The translations under genes and the position numbers were made by a program. From JANLTP01 sp031363055 (GTDB lineage Bacteria; Pseudomonadota; Gammaproteobacteria; Burkholderiales; Burkholderiaceae_E), in contig JANLTP010000021.1 of assembly GCA_031363055.1 (NCBI GenBank), positions 1-34,518 on the forward strand: a stretch of DNA of 34,518 nucleotides, in the 5' to 3' direction. A model generated the notes under the pieces. It did not search any database, had not been told where the DNA came from, and saw only the letters and a list, made by a program, of their open reading frames with translations. Position 1 is the stretch's first letter. Each line of letters begins with the position of its first letter. Below are positions 15,070 through 22,056 of the stretch, in pieces.

Positions 15070-15148
15070 GCCGTTGTTCGAAGGCTTCGACTAATAGGCC
15101 TGGCCTTACTCTGACTGTTGGCACCATCAAGGCCGAGGAATCCAGATC

Positions 15149-17650
15149 ATGGCAAACACCATCGCAGCCGCTCAGTTGGCGCGCGCAATCGATCCGTACG
15201 CGGATGACATCACCATCCTGTCGCTCGATTGCTTCGACACCTTGCTTTGGCGGACTACACACGCAGCAACCGATTTATTCAGCGAACTCGATTGCGGCCC
15301 GCGAATCCGACTCTGGAGCGAAGCACTGCAACGACAGTTCAATCGCTGCAGCCACGCTTACGACGAAGTCACGCTTTCAGAAATCCATCGGCGCGCCTAT
15401 CCCGACGCCACACCAGACGAGCTCGTTCTGCGAATTCGGCAAGAGCTCAACGTTGAGCATCAGCACTGCTTTGGCTTTGCCGGCGCCATCGAACTCATCC
15501 GCAAGGCCAAACATCGCGGCCTGAAGGTGATCGTCGTCAGTGATACCTATTTGAACGAGCGAGAACTTCGTGAGCTGATCGCTCACGCCGCCGGTGAATC
15601 GGTGGCAGCGCTGATTGACGCTATTTTCTGCTCGAGTGACTATGGCTGCTCGAAGGGCCAGGGGCTTTTTCTACAGGTCTTGCGTGCCTTGAAAGTCACC
15701 GCGAAAACCATTCTTCACGTCGGCGATAACCTGCATGCCGATCATGACGCCGCTAACCAGGCCGGAATCCGGGGCCTGCATATGCTGCAGTTCAACAGCG
15801 AACTGGCACAGCGGTTTCGACTCGAAGCAGCGGCCGGACTGATCATGGATTCGCGCTTGAAGGATACCAAGCCAGTCATCCAGCTTCATCGTGCGCCCCT
15901 GGCCGTTGCCTGGCCTGCGCTTGATAGTGCCGCCGCCCGAGTGGGCTACGGCTGTCTTGGGCCGATCCTGGTGGCCTATACCTGCTGGCTGGAAGAACAA
16001 TTGCAGACACTGGCCCAGCAACACCCGCCCGGCCAGTTGCGGCCGCTGTTTTTGATGCGCGACGGCTTTATGCCATTACAGGTATTCAACCAGACCGGCG
16101 AACACGCCACCTGGAATGCCCAGGCCGTCGAATTGAGCCGATACTGCGCCTTTGCGGCGTCCTTTACCGACCAGTCCTCGGTACTTGAATACTTGACCGA
16201 ACTCGGTGGCACGGGACGCCTCGATATCCTCTGCAATCAGTTGCTGTTCGACGAATCCGAGAGCGCCAAGCTGATATCCGTCAGCGAGCAGGACTCACCG
16301 GTACAAAAGTTGATCTTGCAGGCCTTTACCAAACAGATCCTGCGCGCCGAAAATCTGCAAAAAATCCTCGCCAGATCATCCGCCTTCGCCGACCGTCTGT
16401 GTCGATATCTGCAACAACAGGCGGGTGTCGAAGCCGGGCAAGTCCTGGTCTTCTGCGATCTCGGTTATGCAGGCACCATTCAAACCCGCTTGGCGCCGAT
16501 ACTTCGCGAGCGCTTGAACGTCAGTATTGTTGGACGCTATCTGCTGCTTCGCGACATGCCCGCCTGGCGCAGCGACAAAGCGGCCTTGCTGGGACCTGAT
16601 CATTACGATCATCGTACCCTGGATGCCTTGGCCGCCTACGTAGCGGTCGTTGAGCAGCTTTGTACGGCCGATTGCGCCTCGACCATCGACTACGGTCAGG
16701 ATGCCGAACCGATTCGAAAAACAGGCGACTTGAAATCACAGCAGAGTACGCAGCGCCAGCACGCTCAGCGTGCCTGTCTCGAGTATGCGAACGACTGGCG
16801 CCAGGCGTTCGAGCGTCGCCCCGATGCCGGCGGCATCGACGCACAGCGAACGACGGCGTTACAAGTCATCAGCCGACTCATGTTCACACCGAACGCCGAG
16901 GAAATCGAACTATTCGCCGAGTTCGAACATGACCTGAATCTCGGTGTCGACGAACGAGTCAAGCTGCTCGATCCGCAAACTGCCCGAAACGGCTTGTTAC
17001 GCAATGGACTGTTTTATACCAACAACAACCCGCGCCAATACCTGCCGGCCGAACTGCGCGACGCCGGCATGGATCTGTCGCTGAACGTTCTGTTGTTACG
17101 GCGGTTCGCGCCGGACTTGCGGCATCCGGATTTTCAGGGTACTGCATTGAGCTTGCCGATCATCGTCGCCGATGAGCGCCGGATCATGCCCAGCAGCGTC
17201 CAGGCCAACCCGACTCGCGAAGGCTATTTTGTCGCTTGCGTGCCGATCGGCGATTGCCGACTGTCCATCGGGCTGAAATTCGGGGAAAACTTCGAATGGC
17301 TGCAACTCTTTTCAATTGACGCGGCGCCGGTCGACGAGATGATGACCGACAGCCCGGACACGCTGCCACAGGATTTGCTGTCCACCCTCGTACATGAAGG
17401 TATCAAGATTCACGCCAATGGGCTGATGCAGTGCGAGAGCCGGGCATCATTCGCGCTCGTCTCACCGCCGAAACGGCTCAGCGACCGGCCATTCGCGTTG
17501 ACCTTGGTGTTTCGCCCGATTGCACCGTGGCCAGCAGCGACCCATCCGGCCGATGACGACCGCACGCGTGCAACCGACATCGAAGCCAAGTCCGAAGCCA
17601 GATCCGACGCCAGATCCAACGCCGACAATCTCGAAACCATTCAGGGTTAG
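15149..17650 (+). CDS. Large HAD-fold hydrolase of the COG5610 type, candidate flagellin/surface-glycan modification enzyme
   Basis: This 833-residue protein has an N-terminal HAD phosphatase-like domain (about 20-220). Motif I is LSLDCFDTLL with likely nucleophile Asp27, motif II is VVSDTYL (Ser131), motif III is CSKG (Lys169) and motif IV is HVGDNLHAD (Asp193, Asp198). A second conserved domain (about 260-500) has FLMRDGF (RDG 304-306), ELSRY (SR 330-331) and FCDLGYAGTIQ (437-445). This pattern is known to me from HAD proteins found among glycosyltransferase and polysaccharide genes. The rest (about 540-790) I do not recognise; it ends in a short charged repeat. There is no signal peptide or membrane segment. 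GAGGAA lies upstream of ATG 15149. It sits between fliC and fliD, coupled to a methyltransferase gene 4 bases downstream. The function is inferred from place and domain type only. Confidence 0.72.
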   Translation: MANTIAAAQLARAIDPYADDITILSLDCFDTLLWRTTHAATDLFSELDCGPRIRLWSEALQRQFNRCSHAYDEVTLSEIHRRAYPDATPDELVLRIRQELNVEHQHCFGFAGAIELIRKAKHRGLKVIVVSDTYLNERELRELIAHAAGESVAALIDAIFCSSDYGCSKGQGLFLQVLRALKVTAKTILHVGDNLHADHDAANQAGIRGLHMLQFNSELAQRFRLEAAAGLIMDSRLKDTKPVIQLHRAPLAVAWPALDSAAARVGYGCLGPILVAYTCWLEEQLQTLAQQHPPGQLRPLFLMRDGFMPLQVFNQTGEHATWNAQAVELSRYCAFAASFTDQSSVLEYLTELGGTGRLDILCNQLLFDESESAKLISVSEQDSPVQKLILQAFTKQILRAENLQKILARSSAFADRLCRYLQQQAGVEAGQVLVFCDLGYAGTIQTRLAPILRERLNVSIVGRYLLLRDMPAWRSDKAALLGPDHYDHRTLDALAAYVAVVEQLCTADCASTIDYGQDAEPIRKTGDLKSQQSTQRQHAQRACLEYANDWRQAFERRPDAGGIDAQRTTALQVISRLMFTPNAEEIELFAEFEHDLNLGVDERVKLLDPQTARNGLLRNGLFYTNNNPRQYLPAELRDAGMDLSLNVLLLRRFAPDLRHPDFQGTALSLPIIVADERRIMPSSVQANPTREGYFVACVPIGDCRLSIGLKFGENFEWLQLFSIDAAPVDEMMTDSPDTLPQDLLSTLVHEGIKIHANGLMQCESRASFALVSPPKRLSDRPFALTLVFRPIAPWPAATHPADDDRTRATDIEAKSEARSDARSNADNLETIQG
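17582..17626 (+). repeat. 12-base tandem repeat near the 3' end of the HAD gene
   Basis: Three full and one partial 12-base units, starting GAAGCCAAGTCC, GAAGCCAGATCC and GACGCCAGATCC, encode Glu/Asp-Ala-Lys/Arg-Ser repeats in the C-terminal tail, 24 bases before the stop codon. Copy changes would stay in frame. Confidence 0.9.
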
Positions 17651-17654
17651 CAAC

Positions 17655-18476
17655 ATGAACGATTTGCTGATCCATTCAATGATCGAATTCGAACCAGTGA
17701 TTGCGCCTGCCCTGGATGCGTGTGCAGCGCAACGAATTGTCGAAGTCGGTGCCGAATACGGCGGCATGTCGGCACGACTGGCTGAATTCGCCCTTGCACG
17801 GGGCGGCGAACTCGTCAGCATTGACCCCGCACCTTCGAAGGCATTTCGCGATTGGCTGGCCGGTACGCCGAGCGTCCGGCATATCGGCCTGCCCAGCCTG
17901 GATGTGCTTGAGCAGCAACGCGATATCGACGCCTGGTTCATCGACGGCGATCACAACTGGCACACTGTTTTTCATGAACTCAAGGCCATCAGGTCGGCCA
18001 GCGCGCGCGACGGCAAACCGCTGCTGGTGTTTCTGCATGATGTCAGTTGGCCGTGCGCCCGACGCGATTCTTACTACCAACCGGCACGTATTCCGAGCGA
18101 ACATCTACAGCGCCATCGCTTCGACGCCGGCGTCACGCTCGAGAGTCACGGTTTGCTGACGAACCGAGGCTTCCGGGGCAACGGTCAGTTTGCCTGGGCA
18201 GAATATGAAGGCGGGCCGAAGAACGGTGTCCTGACCGCTGTCGAAGACTTCGTCGCGCAGGAAATCGAACAGGGACAAGCACTCGCCTGGGCCTGCATTC
18301 CAGCGGTGTTCGGGCTGGGCGTGTTGTTCGATCTGGAGGCGAGCTGGGCCGGTGAACTGGCCGATCTGTTGGCGCCGTGGCACAAAAATCCGCTGCTCAT
18401 GAGCCTCGAAGAGAATCGACTGCGCAACTATCTCGCTGTCCTCGAGTGGCAAGACAGGCAGACCGGCGCCGGCTAA
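17655..18476 (+). CDS. Class I SAM-dependent methyltransferase (Methyltransf_24 type), possible flagellin modification
   Basis: The 273-residue protein has a Rossmann SAM-binding motif I, RIVEVGAEYGGMSARLAEFA (27-46), an acidic end of strand 2 (LVSIDP, 53-58), DAWFIDGDHNWHTVFHELK (92-110) and FLHDVSWPCARRDSYY (126-141). The IDGDH and HDV motifs are typical of the Methyltransf_24 family, whose members often modify sugars or act in glycan clusters. The substrate is unknown. ATG 17655 follows the HAD stop by 4 bases; the frame extends to 17520, but that would overlap the HAD gene by 131 bases. Its own stop codon is part of the -35 box of the fliD promoter. Confidence 0.78.
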   Translation: MNDLLIHSMIEFEPVIAPALDACAAQRIVEVGAEYGGMSARLAEFALARGGELVSIDPAPSKAFRDWLAGTPSVRHIGLPSLDVLEQQRDIDAWFIDGDHNWHTVFHELKAIRSASARDGKPLLVFLHDVSWPCARRDSYYQPARIPSEHLQRHRFDAGVTLESHGLLTNRGFRGNGQFAWAEYEGGPKNGVLTAVEDFVAQEIEQGQALAWACIPAVFGLGVLFDLEASWAGELADLLAPWHKNPLLMSLEENRLRNYLAVLEWQDRQTGAG

Positions 18477-18500
18477 AGAATCCGCTTCAGTGGCCGATAA
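18474..18500 (+). promoter_or_regulatory. Sigma28 (FliA) promoter for fliD-fliS-fliT-ycgR
   Basis: The -35 box is TAAAGAAT (6 of 8), the spacer is 11 bases, and the -10 box is a perfect GCCGATAA. The TAA of the -35 box is the stop codon of the methyltransferase gene. The transcript start is expected near 18507, about 30 bases before fliD. Confidence 0.9.
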
Positions 18501-18536
18501 GCCAAATAGAAACACTGTAACCTCGGCCTAGAACCT

Positions 18537-19946
18537 ATGCCAACGATCACTGCTTCCTCCGGACTGATTGACGTTAACAAAATCGTCGCCCAGCTCATGC
18601 AAGTGGAACGGGCACCGCTGCAAAAGCTCGATCAGACACGCACCAAGGTTCAGACCAAGCTGTCCGCCATCGGTCAGATCAAGAGCGCACTGAGCACCTT
18701 GCAGGATGCCGCCCGCAGCCTCGGCAGTCTGACCACCTGGCAAACAGCCAAGGCGAACAGCTCCGACCCGACAACGGTCAGCGCCAGTGCCTCGGCCGGC
18801 TCACCGATCGGCAATTACGGCGTGCGAGTGGATCGTCTTGCGCAACGACAATCGATTTCAGGACCCGCATTGGCGAGTGCCAGTACGGTGGTCGGCGGTG
18901 GCATCCTGAGTATCCAAATGGGCAGCGTGAACGCAAGCGGCGCAGGTTTTACCGCCGACCCGCTCAGACCGGCCATCAACGTCACGGTCGACGCCGGTGC
19001 AACCTTGACCGAAGTCGTCAGCGCCATCAATACGGCCAACGCCGGGGTCGTGGCCACCATTGTCAAGGACGGCGCAAACTCCAGGCTGCTGATTCGAAGC
19101 ACCAACAGCGGCTTGACCCATGCATTCAGTATCCAGGCAAGCGACGCCGATGGCGCAAATAACGATGCCAGCGGATTGTCAATGGCCGCGTTCAATCCCT
19201 TGGCTCCTACCAGTGGCGCCACCAGCTTGAATGAATCCGCTCAGGACTCCGAATTCAGATTCGGCGGTATGACACTGAGTGCGCCGAGCAATTCCATTGA
19301 TGGCATCGTTCAAAATACGACGATCAATCTGCACCGCGTCAGCACCACCACCGTTGACGTCAATGTTGCGATCGACGGTGAGGCGGTTCGGAAGGCGGCT
19401 GACCAGTTTGTGATCGCCTACAACGATCTGAATCGCAAAATCAGCGATGCGACCAAATACGATCCCGGCAGCAAGACCGCCGGGTCGCTGCAGGGCTCTT
19501 ACTCGATCGTGACCATTCAGAACCAGATGCGCGCACTGGTCGCCAGCACCGCCAGCACGGGCGTGTTGACCAATCTGTCTGCGGCCGGCATTGAAACCCA
19601 GCGCGACGGCTCGTTGCTGGTTAACGACAGCAAATTTACGCAGGTCGCCTCGACACCGCGAAATCTGCAAGTTCTGTTTGCCTTCAGCGACCCGCTCAAC
19701 TCGGCAAACAGCGGCATTGCCCGACGGTTGAATGAAATGGCGACCCAATTGCTGGGCAGCGATGGGGTTGTCGGCAGTTCCACCGAAACATTGCAGCGAA
19801 GAATAAGCGCCATCCAGCTACAAAAAACCCGTATCGAATCACGGCTGCTCGATGTCGAAAAGCGCTTGCGCAGCACCTACAGCAATCTGGATGCCAAGGT
19901 GACCCGTATCAGCAATCAGGGTAGCAAGTTCACCACCAGAACTTAA
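18537..19946 (+). CDS. fliD: Filament cap protein FliD
   Basis: FliD (HAP2) caps the filament tip so exported flagellin can fold and polymerise. The 469-residue protein has the N-terminal FliD block (about 1-105, SSGLIDVNKIVAQLMQVERA, PLQKLDQTRTKVQTKLSA). The middle domains carry GNYGVRVDRLAQRQS and TLTEVVSAINTANAGVVAT. The C-terminal block (about 285-469) has FVIAYNDLNRKI, a QRRISAIQLQKTRIESRL heptad region and LRSTYSNLDAKVTRI. The start ATG 18537 has no strong Shine-Dalgarno but is the only one that keeps the family N-terminus. It is the first gene after a sigma28 promoter, with fliS 73 bases downstream. Confidence 0.96.
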   Translation: MPTITASSGLIDVNKIVAQLMQVERAPLQKLDQTRTKVQTKLSAIGQIKSALSTLQDAARSLGSLTTWQTAKANSSDPTTVSASASAGSPIGNYGVRVDRLAQRQSISGPALASASTVVGGGILSIQMGSVNASGAGFTADPLRPAINVTVDAGATLTEVVSAINTANAGVVATIVKDGANSRLLIRSTNSGLTHAFSIQASDADGANNDASGLSMAAFNPLAPTSGATSLNESAQDSEFRFGGMTLSAPSNSIDGIVQNTTINLHRVSTTTVDVNVAIDGEAVRKAADQFVIAYNDLNRKISDATKYDPGSKTAGSLQGSYSIVTIQNQMRALVASTASTGVLTNLSAAGIETQRDGSLLVNDSKFTQVASTPRNLQVLFAFSDPLNSANSGIARRLNEMATQLLGSDGVVGSSTETLQRRISAIQLQKTRIESRLLDVEKRLRSTYSNLDAKVTRISNQGSKFTTRT

Positions 19947-19955
19947 AAGATCCAC

Positions 19956-19982
19956 TCAAGGGAAGGCTCATAAGGTCGATAT
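19956..19982 (+). promoter_or_regulatory. Weak sigma28-like element before fliS
   Basis: TCAAGGGA (4 of 8) and GTCGATAT (6 of 8) are separated by exactly 11 bases in the 73-base fliD-fliS gap. The -35 match is poor and the fliD promoter already covers fliS, so this may be chance. Two AATGCAT copies (19984-19990 and 20009-20015) also lie in this gap. Confidence 0.22.
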
Positions 19983-20019
19983 CAATGCATAACCCAAACG
20001 CTCCGGAAAATGCATCCTT

Positions 20020-20436
20020 ATGTACGCAACCAACCCCCTGGCCGCCAAGTCTTATCAGAACCTTGCCCTTGAAACTTCGATCGCAGATGCCAGTCCGCAT
20101 CGGCTGATTTCATTGTTATATGCCGGTGCACTCGAAGCGATTGCACGAGCTCGCGGCGCACTGTCCAATGAAGATACCACTGGACGCGGCAAGGCGGTCA
20201 ATCGGGCCATCCGAATTATCGACGAAGGTCTCAGACATTCCCTTGATCTGAACTCCTACTCGCTGGCGCAGGATCTCGATCGACTGTACGACTATATGAT
20301 CCGGCGCTTGTTCAGCGCCCACCGACATGCCAGCGACGCCATGCTGGTAGAAGTCGCCGGCCTGCTCAGCGGTCTGAACGAAGCGTGGTTGGCCATTGCG
20401 CCATCGAAGATTTCAAACCTGCCGGCCGGTCGTTAA
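20020..20436 (+). CDS. fliS: Flagellin export chaperone FliS
   Basis: FliS binds the C-terminal D0 helix of flagellin and prevents polymerisation in the cytoplasm. Length is 138 residues with the typical opening (ATNPLAAKSYQNLALETSI), the SPHRLISLLYAGALEAIARA helix and a four-helix pattern to LLSGLNEAW. The short extension after LNEAW is unremarkable. It is second in the fliD-S-T-ycgR unit and precedes fliT by 16 bases. Confidence 0.95.
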   Translation: MYATNPLAAKSYQNLALETSIADASPHRLISLLYAGALEAIARARGALSNEDTTGRGKAVNRAIRIIDEGLRHSLDLNSYSLAQDLDRLYDYMIRRLFSAHRHASDAMLVEVAGLLSGLNEAWLAIAPSKISNLPAGR

Positions 20437-20452
20437 GGCAAGCAGGCGAATC

Positions 20453-20788
20453 ATGATCTACGAACAACTATTGACCAGTGAGCTCGAAATTCTGGCCGAC
20501 GCTGAACAACTGCTGGCGTTGGCCAGCGCCGGGCGTAGCGACGAATTCAATCGACTGCGTGAAGCCTACTTGAAGCGCATTGCGCATTTGCAGTCGCTTC
20601 GCACTCAGGTTCAGATCGATGACGAGCAACGCGACGTGCTGCTCGAAATTGCACTGGCGCTGGTACGACTCGATGGCCAAATCAGGCGCCTCGTCGATCC
20701 TCGATCGAGCCGCGCCGATGTTTGGCTGGGTGCAAGCGCCAAAGCGGCTAAAACACCGCACCGAAAACCGAAAGTCGTCGGAGTCTGA
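20453..20788 (+). CDS. fliT: FliT-type flagellar export chaperone
   Basis: FliT is a small helical chaperone for the cap protein FliD; in enterics it also restrains FlhDC. From ATG 20453 it has 111 residues: heptad-rich helices (IYEQLLTSELEILADAEQLL, DEFNRLREAYLKRIAHLQ, DVLLEIALALVRLDGQIRRL) and a basic tail. The frame extends to 20396 inside fliS and is not family-like. Sequence conservation in FliT is low, so the call rests on size, helices and its place directly after fliS. Confidence 0.82.
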   Translation: MIYEQLLTSELEILADAEQLLALASAGRSDEFNRLREAYLKRIAHLQSLRTQVQIDDEQRDVLLEIALALVRLDGQIRRLVDPRSSRADVWLGASAKAAKTPHRKPKVVGV

Positions 20789-20794
20789 CGGATT

Positions 20795-21553
20795 ATGCAG
20801 AATAATTTGAAGCCATTCGAAATTTCGGATCGCCAGCTCATCAACAGCACGCTGCGCGAGTTGCTGCGGTACGCCGGATCGATTTATTTAATAGCGCGCG
20901 AACAACACGAGTTCAGCATACCGGCCCGTCTGCTGCGCTTCGACTCGAATACCATCGAGTTCGAGCACTTGGCCGGTGACCCTTTGCTGGATGCACTGGT
21001 GAGCGGTCGCGCTCCGTATGTCCTGGCTGACCTGGGCTTTGTACAAGTTCAGTTTGACTTGCATGACCTGCGGATGAACTGCGATAGCAACCAATGTGTG
21101 CTGACCAGCGCTTTTCCGCAACTCGTCTACCGGATCCAGCGACGTGAAGGGCTGCGTGTGCGGCCGTTCTGCGCAGAGAGAATTGTTTGCAATGTACGCA
21201 ACCCGCAAGGCCAGTTCAGCAACTGGCGCGTACTGGATTTGTCGGTGATCGGGCTTGCCATGCAAGTGCCTGCAGGCATCGTCATTCCGCCAATAGGCAC
21301 GATCATCGAACATGCGCAACTCGAAGTGGGTACCGATTCGCCAATTCCGGTTCACTTGGCGGTTCGTCGGTGCTGGGTACCCAATGACTCACCACCAAGC
21401 GGTGAGGTGCTGGGCTGCGAGTTTCAATATCTCGATCAGAACAATGAACGTCGGTTACAAGTCTTGATTACCGATATCGAGAGGCACGCATACAAGCAAG
21501 CGCAGAACCAGGACTCTGTCAAAGTTGAAATGGGGTTCAGCCGTGCAAGCTGA
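20795..21553 (+). CDS. ycgR: YcgR-type c-di-GMP-responsive flagellar brake
   Basis: YcgR slows or biases the motor when c-di-GMP is bound, by contacting stator or switch proteins. The 252-residue protein has an N-terminal YcgR domain (about 8-110) and a PilZ domain (about 112-240). The c-di-GMP-binding elements are intact: RRExxR at 116-121 (QRREGLR) and DxSxxG at 148-153 (DLSVIG). It lies 6 bases after fliT, so the brake should be made with the late genes from the fliD sigma28 promoter. The stop is 3 bases from the convergent fliE stop. Confidence 0.93.
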   Translation: MQNNLKPFEISDRQLINSTLRELLRYAGSIYLIAREQHEFSIPARLLRFDSNTIEFEHLAGDPLLDALVSGRAPYVLADLGFVQVQFDLHDLRMNCDSNQCVLTSAFPQLVYRIQRREGLRVRPFCAERIVCNVRNPQGQFSNWRVLDLSVIGLAMQVPAGIVIPPIGTIIEHAQLEVGTDSPIPVHLAVRRCWVPNDSPPSGEVLGCEFQYLDQNNERRLQVLITDIERHAYKQAQNQDSVKVEMGFSRAS

Positions 21554-21556
21554 AGT

Positions 21557-21931
21557 TCAGACGCTCATGTTCATGATGTCGGTGTAGGCCGAGACCAGAC
21601 GATTGCGAACCGTGACGGCCGCCTGAAATTCGATCTGGGCCTTTTGCATTGCGATCATGGTTTGCTCGAGTGAAACGCCGGGCTTGTTCAACTGATAATC
21701 GCGCTGCAAGGTACTGACTTCATTTTGCGATTCGCTGACCGATTGCAGTGCGTTCTTCAGCACATTGGAGAACGACGCCGACCCGCCGGCGGTCGCTGCC
21801 TTGACACCTGCGACGCCCGATACACCGGATGCAGACGAGGCGCCGGCCAGGCCGCTACCGGCAATCGTACCGCCCGTCGCTGGTCCCGACCGAATCGCGG
21901 CAAGCGCAGGCATTACCGATTTGATGTCCAT
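21557..21931 (-). CDS. fliE: MS ring-rod adaptor protein FliE
   Basis: FliE joins the MS ring to the proximal rod and is the first protein exported. Length is 124 residues: an Ala/Gly/Ser-rich N-terminus (about 10-50) longer than in enterics, then the conserved half (SFSNVLKNALQSVSESQN, LEQTMIAMQKAQIEFQA, VRNRLVSAYTDIMNMSV). The final MNMSV is characteristic. ATG 21931 has AGGTGA upstream. It is a single gene divergent from fliF across 125 bases and tail-to-tail with ycgR. Confidence 0.95.
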   Translation of the reverse strand: MDIKSVMPALAAIRSGPATGGTIAGSGLAGASSASGVSGVAGVKAATAGGSASFSNVLKNALQSVSESQNEVSTLQRDYQLNKPGVSLEQTMIAMQKAQIEFQAAVTVRNRLVSAYTDIMNMSV

Positions 21932-22056
21932 AGGCTCACCTGAAAAACATTGCCTCGATCATAAGTCAGGCAAGCCGCGACAGCGACTGGAAAAACGCCT
22001 GTTTCAAGCGCCATATCGAGGCTTTCCACGGCTGCGAATTCTGAATAATCCGTGCC

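Noticed and set aside
15119..15133. Sigma54-like GG-N10-GC element (TGGCAC and GC) before the HAD gene.
   Set aside because: The -12 box lacks the TT of TTGC, the start of transcription would fall about 4 bases before the ATG and exclude the ribosome site, and the cluster shows no sigma54 regulator.
21932..22056. TATGAT in the fliE leader as a sigma70 promoter with an FlhDC box.
   Set aside because: A plausible -10 for fliE, but no -35 and no recognisable FlhDC box by eye; evidence too thin to list as a feature.
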